NCBI RefSeq assembly: GCF_021018895.1
Contig: NC_079376.1
Coordinates: forward strand, 26,219,001 to 26,283,000
Source: Seriola aureovittata
Taxonomy: Eukaryota; Chordata; Actinopteri; Carangiformes; Carangidae
DNA: 64,000 nucleotides
Direction of reading: 5' to 3'
Part shown: positions 20,901-34,828 of the stretch, one piece after another
How the letters are laid out: the number at the start of each line of letters is the position of its first letter
Numbering within the stretch: the stretch's first letter is position 1
Made by a program: the position numbers and the translations under genes
The notes under the pieces: generated by a model
What the model was told of the DNA's origin: nothing
Database searches by the model: none
The model's input: only the letters and a program-made list of their open reading frames with translations

Positions 20901-23689
20901 ATTTTGCAAATAAACATTTCAGATCAATCACACAACTGCAATACACAAACCATAATTTTAAGAAGCATTACCAACACTCACTGCAAACCCCCAAATAGAC
21001 AAGCAAAAGCCTCAAAAGGGAGCAATGTAGTGGCAAGACAGTTAATTCCTTGTAACCTTGTTGCTTAGACTCTGCAGTTTTACCACATTTTGGAAATTAA
21101 GCTCACAGACAATGTAATCCAACAGGAGTTTTACCAGGAAAATATGTGTGTTAAGAGTTGTGTCATCAGCATCATGTAGTGGTCAGAAAACACAGCTGCC
21201 CGACAACACCAAAATAGAAAGTTAAAATAACTGGACATTGACTGTTTCCCTGGTTAAAATTATATAACTAGTTTCCATTGGGCACAATGCTGTTACTGTA
21301 TGTAAGAATTCATTTGTAATGTGTGTTTCCTTTTATTCTTGCAGCTTACATCATGTACTGCAATGCCGTTGATGGATGGACACCGGCTGACAAACTAAGG
21401 TCAGAAATCATTAGTAAAAACAAGCTGCATGAGGACTACAGATAATATAATATATCTGAAGGTGGCACATTACAGAGATGGACATTTGTTGAGATGACCA
21501 TGGTCAAAAAAGTTGTAACTGTAAGTTGTTGAATGTTGTGCATTGTTGTGCTGCTCTGCTAAACACTGTTACACTGTTGTAAAAACACTCTTACTCAGAA
21601 CAGGTGCATTTATAGTTCATATTTTCTAAATGATGAATACAGCGGACCAGCTTTTGCTGTCTGACAAATGGTAACCTCTTGTTACACAGCAGGCTACTCG
21701 ATTGTAATTTGTCAGTTTGTTACAGGTACAATTTGGATTAACACTGCAAACCAACAGGAAGCCACATACAATGCAAAACTCAAAATGTTACTAAATATGA
21801 GTCTAATTTCTAGTCAAAGTATATGGAAAACATAATCACCTAATGAGTAGCACAATGTATCTTATTCATAAAATCACATTTAGAAAGTGTTTGACATACT
21901 TTGATTAAAAATTAGACAAATATGTTTTAGTCGATTTCAGCAGGGTAGTCTCAAGCATGACTCCTTTTGCTAACTGTCGTGTCTCATCTATTTCTCCTCG
22001 TGAATTTTAGGAGAAAAATATGAGACACATATCAGACAAAATACTAATTAAAATGAGGCCTAAATGAGAATTGCAGTTTTGTCTCTGAGGTGTAAAAGAG
22101 CAAGTTTTGAGAAGTAGAAATTCCTCCTGCTTTGGAATGATGATCACAATTCTAGTTTCATTGTGGCCTCTGTGAGATGTGTACATCGTCATATTGACCC
22201 GCTGTTAAATGAATAGGTCTCTTTAGGTGAGTATAAGTAAATAAACAAAAGAACTATTTGTTTTAGTTTCACCATTCGTATCAGTAAGCATGGTATTGCA
22301 TGGTATTGTCCTAACAAGCTGCATAACTGCACAACATAATCTAAATGGAAAGTAGGAATATGTATAAATGATCTGTATGTTCAGTTTTCAGGCTTGACAC
22401 AGATCACCTGTCCTAGAGTCTGACACAACGTTGCATATATAGGGACACTTTACAAGAAACAATCGTGCAGCCCCCCTCTCATGTGTAGTTAGAACATCTC
22501 TACCCCACTTAACATCTGATAGATGACACATTGACCAAATCCAGTAGAGTAGCAGCAGCTTCATCCAACATGTGCTCTTGGGTTCCACACAAAGACACAA
22601 TCTTCTGGTTTCTGGCTGCAAACTAATGATATCATGTAGTTACATGCACCAGAACCAGAATATAACAACATTTGAGACACAATCTAATGACGTTTGTGGG
22701 GTTGCTTGCTCATGTTGCAGTCAGTGGTACCACACACACAGCCCTGATGAAGGAATTCAGCTGAATTCTGATCATTGCTTTATATTTAAATGTTTTCCAA
22801 GGGCTTGACAGCTGCTTGATTTTCTCTCTCCTGCTGCGTTGAGATGGTTCCATGCTGAGAATCGGGGCAAACGTCAACATGTTATAGTATTGCCACGAGG
22901 GACTGCAGAATTGGATTTACCCAAGGACTACAGTGTAATTTCAGAGAAAAAAAGAATATTTTATTTGTTATCAAACTGATGAAAAAAGGTTGCGAAAAGT
23001 AACAATTGTAACACAAAAATGTGAATTCCAGTCAAGAGAAAGACTGCACCTCCACATCATTAAATGACAATGGCAGAAAATGGCAACATAACGGGACAGT
23101 AAAATAATGTCAAAACAAGATGTTAACTAATGATAAAGAAGTAACAAGACTATGATTTGAGGTGACCAGTCAAAAACACCATTTTAGCTTGTGTTTCTGT
23201 GACTGTAAAGCCCCACCCATAAGCCTGTTTGTCTTTCTTGTCACAAGTCTGAATTTATTTTCTTTCAAAAAGAAATAACACTAGTGTAACCCAGAACAAG
23301 AAAGCCATGATACAGAAGGATGGGCACCTTGTATTTGTTGGACAACTGCAAGTAGTTAAATATTCATGCAACTTTAGAAACATCTCTGGTTAGATCTCTA
23401 GGCTAACAATACATTTTTATTCTTTATGAATATCAATATGATTCTCCACATTCTGATTAAAGTCCTTCTCAATGTAAATTAACAGTTAATAGATTTCATC
23501 ATGTCAAATACGCTGATAAACCATATGTTCAGTCTGTACAATAGAGGTACTAAAAAATTACAACTGTCATGGATATGTACAATTTCCTACCTACAAAGTA
23601 CAACAGCTAGTGTGTAATAAAATATGTAAACAAATTTCTTGTTTTTTGACACAGCTGATTGTGACAGCAGATAGAATTCACACTTTCAA
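20901..23689. other. intergenic or nrxn3 3' flank; no feature recognised
   Basis: This stretch is AT-rich. A plus-strand exon-like piece at about 21345-21400 (TTCTTGCAG| then TACATCATGTACTGCAATG, ending before AAG|GTCAG) caught my eye but has no partner exon and no recognisable peptide. Nothing else stands out. Confidence 0.3.
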
Positions 23690-24725
23690 CATTTGATTTA
23701 TTTTGTATACACATTTGTTAACAGTGTTGTAGTACTGCATTTGTCTTCCTCCTGACACCATAGAAAAAGAGTACGATATGCAATGAACCAACATACGATT
23801 TAGCAAAAAGATAAAACCACCACTGGCTGTGCACCGTTTCTTTAAGAGATCATTTTCCATGGTTAACATTTTGAAGGGTTCAAAGTGAAGAGCAGGGCTA
23901 ACGTCTGATCTGGTGATGAAGAGCTGTTTTGGCATTTAGACAAGACTGTATACTGGACTTTTACCCTTCATATTTCACTGTAGAATTAGAATGGCATGAA
24001 TCTTACAGTCTGCTTCTGTCCTTCTGACCTAGAGATCGGGCCACTTCTTCCACATAGTATCAGATAATGAGAATCACTGTGATAAATCAGATGCCAGAGT
24101 GAACAGAGTCTATGATTTCTGCCCACCGCACAATTTGCTTCCTTGGATTCATTTTATACACAGAAAAGTTTTTTTTTTTTCTTGATGTTCTTTTAGTCAT
24201 TTTTTTTCTTTTGCTTAAAGCAAAAATAAGACACCACACTTGTATAATGTATAAACCATAAAATTTGTCATATTCTGATACAGCATCCTTTTTTACTTTG
24301 ACGGTGTTCATGTGCTTGACCCCTCATTAAGCACTACATGTTGTTTACATGCTGAAAATGTAGAAGATTATGGACCTTTTGTAATTAACAATTCTAACAA
24401 AATTGTTTTGTTAATGCCAAGGATCACTTCGCTCTAAAAGTCACTTAGGAAAATGGTGTAGCTGTGAAATAATTCTATACTGATAATGTCTCTCACCAGA
24501 TAGAAGAGTAAGATCTCTAAAGTTGCTATTTAGCCTTGCCATTATGCTTACAATAGTAAGTGTGCTTTATATTACAGTACATATCATCAGTTCAACTACT
24601 CAGCACAGTATAAGATTATTCAAGTTCCATGTTATACCATCATTTGTCATAGCTCCTCACGAGGAAACTCATAAGTGATTAGTGCTTTCTCTCTTCATTC
24701 TCTTGTGTTGACAAAAGTCTCACAG
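23690..24725 (-). other. nrxn3: probable nrxn3 3' untranslated region
   Basis: The sequence directly after the nrxn3 stop codon is AT-rich and has no coding sense on either strand. The first clear minus-strand AATAAA I note is at about 23696-23701, roughly 1 kb after the stop, and others lie further on. I cannot tell which site is used, and neurexin 3' UTRs can be several kilobases, so the left boundary is only a guess. Confidence 0.35.
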
Positions 24726-25664
24726 TCACACATAATACTCCTTATCCTTGTTTTTCTGTTTCTTGTTGCTGCCTTTCAAGCTCTGCTGTTTCTCCTTCAT
24801 CACAGCGCCATTGCTCTGCACAGCTGAGTTGGTTATGTAGTTCCTGCTCTCGTCCACCTGGTAGGAGCCTTCATCCCTGTTCCTGTACTTATACATGGCA
24901 TACAGAAGGATGAGGATGCACAGGGCAGCGGCCGCCACTATTCCGATGACCATCCCGGTGGTGCTGCTAGATTCACGGACCACTTCCGAGGGCCCTGGAA
25001 CTCGCCTGACGCCCGGCTCTGTGGGGAGTGCTGTGGGTATATTATGGAACATTGGGGAGGTTATTAATGGGCCCCTCGGCTTGGTGCTGTCTACCTCAAA
25101 GGATGTGGGCAATGGAAGCAACACTAGGTCGGGCTGGGGTTTTAGCTCGCGGTTATTCATTTTGCCAGCCGGCTGTTTGGGCCGGAGCATTGTGGAGGGT
25201 TGCGGTGGAGGCAGAGGTGGCGGTGGTGCGGCTCTGGTCGGCAGTTAGTAGTATAGCGGTAGTGGTAGTCCTACTGCGTCTGGAGACTGGTTTGTTAAGT
25301 CTAAAAGTCTTGGGCGTGTGAGCTTTGTAGCCACCTTCAAAGCCAGACGTGGACAAGGTCTTATCTGTTACCAAGGATAAGGTCGTGTAAAAATCTTCAT
25401 CATCAGTAGAGGGCAGGTTAGACTTGAATGCTTCCCCAGAGCCATACCCCGATATCACCAAGCCATCATCATCACAATCATCGCTGCCTCGGTCCGACAA
25501 GCAAGGTACCCCCGCCTCAGTGGCCTTGGACAGGGACTCTTTGGTGGTCTCAGTAATGGTGAGGAGTGGGTGGTGGGTTGAGGGAGTGGGGATGAAAGGT
25601 GTACAAGGAGCTACAGAGGGGTGCGCTAATGGATCCTCAAGTACTGGGATGACTAACTCAGCTC
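24726..25664 (-). CDS. nrxn3: neurexin-3 terminal exon: long SS5 stalk, transmembrane segment, PDZ-ligand tail; contains a frame discontinuity
   Basis: From the distal acceptor (CTGTCTGTCTCCAACCCCAG) the exon reads [11 protein letters not shown], then [33 protein letters not shown] and GGYKAH, wording specific to the long NRXN3 stalk. This frame stops at 25153-25155 after AGWQNE. The following NRXN3 sequence ([22 protein letters not shown]) lies one base out of register and continues to the stop at 24726-24728. That second frame holds the stalk, a membrane span (about 24891-24953, core [15 protein letters not shown]), the juxtamembrane [18 protein letters not shown] and the C-terminal [16 protein letters not shown] is the neurexin PDZ ligand for CASK/Mint-type partners. 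The MKEKQQS and [12 protein letters not shown] tail is closest to NRXN3. A proximal acceptor at 25031 skips the discontinuity. Confidence 0.9.
25029..25040 (-). promoter_or_regulatory. nrxn3: internal 3' splice site of the nrxn3 terminal exon (short SS5 form)
   Basis: On the minus strand ATACCCACAG|CACTCC provides an acceptor whose first coding base is 25031. A phase-1 donor such as the 82-nt exon at 38015 joins here to read [13 protein letters not shown], the position of the NPTEPG junction in mammalian neurexin-3. This route gives a membrane-anchored protein and bypasses the out-of-frame segment upstream. The phase match and the family junction support it. Actual use needs RNA data. Confidence 0.7.
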
Positions 25665-25749
25665 CTGGGGTTGGAGACAGACAGGTTAGAGGGCAGCCTT
25701 GGAGTTTTATAAAATAAACAACACAGGCAATGGCTAAATCCAAATCCAT

Positions 25750-28700
25750 TGCAAGAAACTTGGCATATCAGTTTAAGAGCTTTAAATAAGCAATTTGAAA
25801 GAACATTGACATATTTCTCAAAAGGTTTAAGAGGTGTGCAAGGATGAGCCAGAAAGATCAAAGTTTCCTTTAAATTCAAGGTTCTAGTTCATTCTCAATA
25901 TCATTTAAGAAACATTTAAAGGAAACAAATCTTCAGTCCTCAAATGTAAACAAATAAACTATACATGCTACTACTGATGAAAACGTACAGTCAAAAGATA
26001 CTGTAGTCATTGTTATTCTTTTCATTTCTCACTTTTATTGAATAAGAAAATATAAGTTTAAGAAAAAGTCTCATCTAAAAGCACATGCAGTAACATTAAT
26101 TTAGATCAAATAAAATGTTTTAGTCCAGACAGACCAACACAGATTTTCATCATGACTGAAATGAGGGACTGACAGTGTCGCTGCTCAGTGGCTCAGATCA
26201 TCTTAAACCTCTTGTTTTTTTACAGCACTCCAGAACATTGTAATTATAGTTCTACAAACATTTCTCAGCTGTAGAGCTGTTCTGCAGGTCAATGTTGAAG
26301 TCAAGTTCCAGTGAGGGGAGACAACCGACCAGTTTGTAAAAATTGGATCAGATGTAAATCACAATCCATTAGTACTCAAGAGAAAGATTTGGTGAATCAG
26401 GATTGATATAAAATTGGATGCTCACTCTAGAAAAAGTTTTGTTACAATAACCAAGCCAATTTTTATATGATAAAGTCCTCAGTCTTTATTGTCATGTGCA
26501 AACCACCTGTGAAAGCTAAATATTAGAAAATAATTGCACATCATGACCTCAAATTCATTAGCAACAAATTTGTGCATATCAGTTTCATCAATTTGTCTGT
26601 TCATGCAAACTTTCCTAGTTGTTGATTTCAACATGCTGAATGCCAAGTACAGATTATTAAGATAACTAATAACTGGTCATGTTAGTTTGATTACACTATC
26701 ATCACAATTCTGATGGCATTGAGAACCTCCTTTGTTTTTTCTTTCTTCTTTTTTATTTGTTTTTGTCATTTTTTCTTCATTGTTGTTTTAATTCAACAAA
26801 ATACAACAAGTCTATTGTAAGAGCAGCTCTGTCACCAAGAAAAACCTGTTTAACTATAACTTTAAGTCAATGGCATAGCAAAGTCAGTGAATGCTCACCC
26901 CTTGTGAAATATTGTGTAACATATTCTTTCATCCAGTGTTTGTAGGAATGTGTTTATTTCTGCTCCATAAACATGACAAAGTTCATCAATGTGACTACAG
27001 AGCAGCACATTTCTCTTGTTTTTAAACTCAGAAATGTGTTTTTGTCATTCTTGCTTCTTTCTGTTATTTGACATTCACTGTGCAGGATGATGGATGTTGA
27101 CAGTTTAACACTGGAGCTGTTTTCAAATCCTTCTGGTTGCAGTGAAAAGTCCCTCTGTGCTCACCTACAATCTGAAGCAGGATTTGTCACACACTACTAG
27201 TGTGGAAGCAAATCCCTGTCTAATGGGGAAGTAACAGTGTGGAAGCCTGAATTGCACATACATGGTTAATAATTCCTAACAAATAACAATCGTCATACTA
27301 GTCAGCACTTAGGTGTAGGACCTCACACACGTAATGTAAAATGTACATTACTAATAGTTTGAGAATTATTTACCATGTTTATCAAAAATAGGAAAGAAAA
27401 CAAGGTTCATTGTTTTTTTTCATAAAAACATGTTGCAAGTTGTCTGTGACACTGTATGATGTTAATTTACCTACATGCACCTCTTCAGTCTCTGTAGATT
27501 CTGAATGGAGGGTGGAACAACTCGCTATAAGGTGAGATCAGCATTGTTCCTCCTCATGGATGTGCTCTCAAGCAGGTATCACAGGAGTGAACATTCAAAT
27601 TACCATTGACATGAAACATATCCACTGCCAAAACATTTGCACACTGAGTCTCTGATGCACATTCCACACTGTATATCAATCAATACAAAAAGACTCTGTG
27701 ACTGACAAATTACCACAAACATCAACATTCACAGGCACACAACTCTGTAGCTCAACAAAGGCTATTTTATTCTATATTTTCAAACAATATAAAGGTTTAG
27801 TTGTCAATGTCACAGGTTGATCAAAGATGCAGTTTGAAATATTAGAAAAGTGCTACCTCACACAGATGTGTGTCAGCTCACATTGGCTCTGATTCAGTCT
27901 GTATTTATTTGAGGTAGTACATGTAGCAGTTTGTCTTCATATAGAGCCTCTATTTTATTTATGAATATATTCATTCAGTGATGTGAACTTGCTAAAGTTG
28001 CTACATGTAACACCTATGTTCATTAGCGGATTTTCTTTTAGTGTGAGATTTACATGGAGAGAATACATTTTGAGATGTTCCACTCCTCACATTTTACAAA
28101 CCGCATCTTTAAAAACAACAATTCAGAGACAATGAAAACATACATATAATACAATATATTGAAACTTACATCAACAAATTGCCCACATGATTTAGGCATG
28201 AAGAGAAGAATTTACAAAGGAAAAATTGTGTAAGAATGTTGGATAGCCATTTGGTACCGTTAAATGTCATTTTTCTCCATTGTAGAGTGTGTTCTATCTT
28301 AAAAGATGACGGTACAGGGAGGCAACAACACATACATCCACACCACATAAAAAATAAACACCATAATTCTGTTTTTTTATGTTTTGCTTTTTCCTGGTAA
28401 ATAATTTGCTTTTACAAAAAATGTGTATCTACATTTTTTTTTCATTGCAATAGACTTCAGTATTATCTAAAATCTATTTATGTTACAGTTTTTGCTTAAA
28501 TTATCATTTGTTCTTTAGTGTAGAATGGATGGATGACTAGTTTAATATCTCTAAAGACAAGGGAGAAGGTGAAGAAGGGGTGGGACCTATGAAAACACTA
28601 CATAGGAAATGAGGGTGATGAGGGTGACAGTGTAAGTCAGTTGCCATGTCCATGTAAAGGCAGTACGAAGCGGTCGGGCGGCATTAGAGCTTTTGGCTGT

Positions 28701-31700
28701 AAGGAAGGGTGGGGATATACAAACAATGAGCAATGCCCATCTACAGAAAAGAACAGAAGAAATCTAACACTGACAAGTCTGACAAACCCTAAACTGCAAC
28801 TTCTTAGCCATGCAACTCATTTGTTTTTTTTTTCTTACAATCAAAATATCATTCAGCAAAAATAATTTATTTTGTCAAGATATTAAAAAAAATGTCTGTA
28901 AAAATGGAAGATATCTGAGAAGGGGATCTGGAACTGCTTCACCTACTAATTTGTGGGCTTGTTTATATGTTTACAAAATGCAGGTGGTTGAGTTGATTGT
29001 GCAGGTGTTGTTTTGATCTTTTACTTTTTTTATTCAGCACTGTAGGAAATACAACACACAAGTTAGTCACTGAAGTAGTTCCAAATCACAAAAAGTCAAA
29101 TTATATCAAAAAATATTTCACACTGTGTTTTAAATATTATCCGATTGACAAAAAAACCAAACCAAACATACGGAATAAGCCAAAAACCATAATCAGAACC
29201 AAAATGCCAGTGATCAATTGGATAAATGCAAAAAATATGACCAGTTAAAACTACCAAATGATATATGTTGAGATGAAAGAACAAAGCCATTTAAATTTTT
29301 GCACACACTACAACCAGATGCACACAATAGAAAACAGACACTGTTGAGAGAGGCGCTCGACTGGAAGACGGGCTCCTCTCTCATGTGTTTCTTGATGATA
29401 AATCTGTCTGTAATGTTAGTCTTTAAACATGAACTGGCCCAGCAGTCTGGGTCCACATCGGAGAGAGATGGTACTGGCTGAGAATGGGTTATTATTATTA
29501 ATTTTTGGTTTTGTTTTAGTTGTACTGCAGGATGTTGATGCATGCTTAAAGTAAGTTGCATTTAGGGAAAGTAGAAAAGAAACAACACAGCAAACTGAGG
29601 GCAGGTAAAACTGATTCATGTTAGAAAAATCTGAGACAGACACTGTGTCCCAATCCCTTACTATAAACCAATCATGTAACAGGTCATGTTAAACTTTGCC
29701 CTAGCAAGAAACAATTTGATACGACATGCATGCAGACAGACATCAGTCAAACTGCAACTTTGTAAAGTTACGGCCAGTTCTCTGTGTCTCTTGACACAGT
29801 CGTATCTGTTATCATCACACATATACTTTGTCAATTTTCACCCCTAAACCCACAAAAAACTCAAATTCAAATTTTTGTGTAGTATGCAATTGGGACACAG
29901 CTCAAGTTTAATTAATAGCAGGAACAAAAATAAAAACACAAAACATATATTAATAATATTGTGTCATGTAGTATAATGTGGGATGAAGTTCATATAGGTA
30001 TGATTAAGAGTCAAAGACAAGCTTAAAGCTGATATCCATAACACATCGTGTATATGTTGTGGCCCTGTGTGGTGGGGGGAGGTGTGGTAGTTGGGGGGAG
30101 GTGATCACAGCTGATTATAACCTCCCAAAACAAAACTTGTTCCAACCAATGAAATTAGATATGTTAGATTAGATAGTGTCTCAGTTATAGGCACTGTCGA
30201 CAGATTTGAACTGACAGGTTATGACCAGCTGAACAATATTTCTCAGTAGCAGTTTATTACTGTAGTGGGTCAAAGGGTGTTTTCATGCTCACATTTAATG
30301 TGAAATCTGAAGGGGCTCGTCATGCAATTTACCACTAGAGGAAGATCGCTCCCTGACAACATACCAACAATAAAACCTCACTGATTCAACACAGTGAATC
30401 AGTATTGAACTGTGGTTTAAGCTGTGCTCACATATACAGTAGATACATCAAAACAGGCTCCATGTTGTTCTCTGGCAGTAGTAAATATCTGCACTTCACA
30501 AATGTTCATCAGAACAACAGTAAACCATTATTACAGCAGAAGCTCTCATAGGTGAAGTTTTAGTATGTTTTACCATTACTTCCAATTTAGAGAGATACTA
30601 AACATTCACTGACTGAGTGATATTATGGATACCAGCTTTACCTCCACAATGCCTTTTGACATATAATTCATTATTTTGTCTAATGCTACCTACATGCTTT
30701 CCCCATGTAGGTAAATGTATATAATCGGAGAGGAATTTCATAAGATGGCACATGTCTGACTATGCTCAAGTAAAAATGAATGGAGACCAGTGGTTACTTG
30801 TGGGCAGGAATTGTATTAAGAACATATGGCATATTGAAAAAAATGGTGTCTGATTTGTTATTACTGCCAAAAGGGTCTGATACCAACTGTGATTTAAAAC
30901 AAGCATAAGTGTTATAGATTCAATGAAACCCCTTTTGACTTGAAGGGTTTTAACAATGTCCCACAAGTAAAACAACCCCATATTTTTTATAAAATTCCAA
31001 CTTTAGCAGCTTTATATTTTCATCTCTTAACTTTTGCAATGGTAAATCATATGCTATTATTATGTTATTATTTTCTTATGGTGGTGCCTTCTTAATAATT
31101 TAAGAATTATTAATTGTTAATGATTTGAATGTATTAATCATTGTGGAACCATGTTGTTGGCAAATAGCATCTATGTGATCTTCAGCGGGGTAAACATATT
31201 GGCTGGGACACCAGGGCCAGTTTTACATTCAGCTCAACTGGCTAATTAAATGATGTGATTGATGTGGGTTGATTATTATTATACTGATGCTGCTCAGCTT
31301 GTGGGGACTTTGTCGACTATTATGTTCATATTACTTTATTTCTTCAGGAAACCAAGATCACTCTAAACATTGCTACAATCTGCCTCTTAAAATGAGCTGA
31401 GAGGTCTTGATATTTGCTTTAGAGACAATTTAATATAAGATGAGGAGTTTGTTACTTCAGCACCACGGACAGCGTCATGGTTTCATCAACACACAGCACA
31501 GTGAGGTTGTGGGCTGGAAGGGGAGGATGGAGGTTAACAATAGTGTGTGCTACATGTCTATGAATAAACTGGAACAATCAGTCAAATCACCATGTATCTT
31601 TAACAAATATAATCATAATCCATAAAACTACTGATGGTATAATTGCATATAAACCAAATGACAGAGTCAAATATGACAAAAACATAAAATTACCTACTAA

Positions 31701-34365
31701 CTCCTTTACGTATCACAGGTAAACTAGTCTTTCTCCTGTAGTAGAAAGTTTAGCTGCAATGGTTGGAAGTGTTGACGCAGAATTTACGTAATCACATCCC
31801 ACCGTAGCGTCCCCTCAACTGTTGCTGCTTAAAGTCCCTAAATTCCACATCAGGAGGAGGTTGCGGTGGATGGATAAAAATGAATATATAACCACATTGT
31901 TATTATTGTAACCATGACAGCAAACATCATCTAATGTTGAGGAAGTAATTATTTCAACCCAAACCACCATCTTTTCCTAAACCTAAGCAAGCTCTACCGT
32001 TATTATAAGTAACCATGGGGGTGATCAGTATACCGCTCTTGCTACAGTCCATGTTTTTAGTAAGGTAACCATGACAACCAAGGTCTTGCAGGCATGCCGC
32101 CTATAGGGATGCTATTTCAGGAGACACTGCTGGGTCGTATCAGAGGGGTTGAAAAAAACGACCTGCGGATGTTCAGGTTGGAGGAGTTGTTGCTTGACAG
32201 CTGCTGCTGTTTGTCTGACCAGTCTATACATAGTCTGCTCATCTCTCTCGGCCAAAACACACAGCCAGTGTGTGTGATTTTGTGTGGTTCATTTTCTATT
32301 TTGATGGTAGATCAATCATCATTGATAGTGAATCTTATCACATGAAGACAGACAACCATGAGGTGAACACACAGACATCTGCAGCCGTATGCAGAAGAAA
32401 AGTGGAGGTGTTTCTGTGGGTTTATCACTATAATGACAATAGAAGAAAATAATGTTGTGTGCATTTAGTTTTCTCCAGACACAGATAGTTCTGAGAAACC
32501 TAACCTTAGTGCAACATCAAAAACCCAGTTTCCACCAAAACAACATTCTCACTCACAATTCGCTCTGGAGTTTAACGCTCCCCTTTAGTGTCTTTCTTTG
32601 AATGAATGAATGAACCACTACATTTACTAACGGCAGTGGAGTCTACAGGTAGAGTCTACAGGTGGTGGTTGGCCTGGATGACTGTCAAACCAGGAACCAG
32701 GGTTTAAATCCAGAGTCGGTCTTTGTTTAGGTCTAGTCTCTCAGCACTTGGTTAAGCTTAGGGGAAAATTGTGTTGTGGTTTAATACAGAAGAGGTTTAG
32801 TGTGACTTCGGAACCATACTACTGGCTCTCCCCATATACATGTGAGCTGCTTGACTCGTGCATCAACCTTCACTGCAGCAGAAAACATTGTGCTGCCCTG
32901 CTGAGAAATTATGTTAAACCTGGTGTGTGTAAAAGGTGATGCCATCACATATCAACTCACCTGATGATCACAGTAATTCACTGACAATGCTGCCATGGAG
33001 ACTGCAGATTCGAGTGATGACTCTCTGTAGGCTCATCATTACCAGTGCCCCTTTTGACATTATTTCATATTGTTAGTTGATACATCAAGACCTGAAGTAT
33101 CTATTTTCCCTCTTGCACTGGATGATCCATATCCCTGTGGAAAACTACCCTCATGATTTTACATCTTTAAAACCATTCTGGACAAAGGCTATGGAGACTA
33201 TTGAAAATACAAAATTGACCATAGAAATTGGAGCCTTTGAGATGGTGTCTGTCTTCACATTGTCATTTATCTGATCAATTCTTAAAATTTGTATTCATTT
33301 AATTTTTTTTTTTTTTTAACTTTTTTTCTTTTTCTTTTTCTTTTTTTTATTAAAACAGATACAATTTGAAGTAGGCTATTCATTCACTCTGCTTAATAAA
33401 CAAGCAGACACTTGTGGTCCTAGGTCTTATGTTTATGAGTAGTGAATTTAACCATTTACTAATAACAAAGGTGTGATATTTTCTTGGTTGTTACCTGCCT
33501 GGTTGTTTGACTTAGAATAATGCAGCCTTATTATTTAAATTATGTCAAACAGGCAGTGTGATGATGCTATGGAAAATCCATTTTAAATTTAGAGATGAAT
33601 TCATCCACAAATTTGCAGCTAAGAAATAAAATATCTGCTCTGTCAAACAGCAGCATACACAGTGAGCAGGTATGGTCTAGCCCAGGAAATGAAACTTTAT
33701 AGTTATTATTCATTTCTTTCACACCACAACAATATAAAACTTTTAAGACTTTTCACAGATTCTAAAGAACAATGTCACGTGTAACTAGTTTTGTATGAAG
33801 ATGTAGTTGAAGATTTTCTAAAAGATAAAGGCCCTGGAAGCTGCAATGCAACACTGCAATGCTTCAGGGTCACAAAAAAACAAACAAATTAAAGACAGAT
33901 GTGATAATGTCCAGTTCTGGTAGTTTGATTCAGCCTCCTGATTGACAGGTCCATCTTATATAACTTTCTGCACACTGTGAGTCATGATTACTGTCCAGGG
34001 TGTTGGTCCTGGGACCTAACGATGATTGTTTTAAACCTTTGTGTTAATTTTGGAATCTTTGGTCTAAAAGACAATTATATTGATTGTTTCTAACAAAGAG
34101 TCACATAAATCAGTCAGAAATATTTCCTCTTAACAAAACTGCACCCCCTTTAATTTTCTCCACCAATGTCCCATGCTGGTGCTCAAAGGTGCTCTTATTG
34201 GAACAGTTGTTCAATACGCTAGCTCATACAACTTGGCCTCATGTTATTTGTTTAATTAGGGCTACACATCATCAGATTAAGTATCGTGGTGCTTAAGTTC
34301 TTCAACTACCACATAGCTGATATATGTTCATGGTAAAACTGTTTATTTAACAACTCTAAAAATGA
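25750..34365 (-). other. nrxn3: nrxn3 intron between terminal exon and SS5 exon, part 1
   Basis: This is about 8.6 kb of AT-rich intronic sequence without convincing coding sense. I note a duplicated GGGGGGAGGTG (30070-30102) and possible fish repeat debris at 31740-32060 (AACCCAAACCACCATCTTTTCCTAAACC-type wording) and 32460-32760 (containing GGTTTAAATCC). Long poly-T/pyrimidine tracts lie at 33302-33350. ORFs here are short and look random. Confidence 0.5.
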
Positions 34366-34373
34366 CTAATTAG

Positions 34374-34820
34374 TAGGGATGCCCCGATTGATTGGTTGCC
34401 GATCATTATTGGCCAATTTTCATTAAAAATAAGTGATCACTACATCGGCATTAATGCTTCTAGTCACCGATCACCTGTGGTTAGTGTGGTGTCTGCAGCT
34501 GAGAGAAGCACTGTGTGCTGTGTAGTGTAGCCCTGCCTCCCACCAACAGGCCGCCAAAACGGTCGCGTGGAACGTTTATAAAGTGTCTTTTTGAAAATGA
34601 ATGAGAGAAATCAAATACACACATGGCCACAGCCATGTTCTGAGGCATATTTATTTTATTTATCAGACTATTTGCACTGTTTGGCCTATTGAAGAGGTTT
34701 AATAGTTTTTTTCAGTCTGTAATGATAGTAACTGCTGTTATAACAAAACACAAAAATGATTGGTATCTGACTCATAGATGATCGGTATCAGTGCCAAAAA
34801 ACGTGATCGAAGCTTCCCTA
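34374..34820. mobile_element. hAT-type MITE
   Basis: The element starts TAGGGATGCCCCGATTGATT and ends TGATCGAAGCTTCCCTA, which are imperfect inverted repeats, with internal CCGATCA words. The 8-bp flanks are CTAATTAG and CTAACTAC, a degenerate but plausible hAT target duplication. It has no coding capacity. Very similar non-autonomous elements are widespread in fish. Confidence 0.65.
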
Positions 34821-34828
34821 CTAACTAC

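Noticed and set aside
21345..21400. Possible isolated plus-strand exon (TTCTTGCAG acceptor and AAG|GTCAG donor)
   Set aside because: The peptide is not recognisable, no partner exons were found, and such splice-like words are frequent by chance.
24895..25248. Plus-strand ORF opposite the neurexin terminal exon
   Set aside because: It is the antisense shadow of the nrxn3 stalk/TM coding sequence; the minus strand carries the recognisable protein.
25232..25334. Calling the 103-nt segment a definite intron
   Set aside because: The donor is mediocre and the branch word is only about 13 nt from the acceptor; a one-base error or true frameshift explains the data equally well, so it is reported as a hypothesis only.
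30066..30103. G-rich duplicate GGGGGGAGGTG as a quadruplex
   Set aside because: Only two long G runs with long gaps; weaker than the tract at 45491 and with no informative context.
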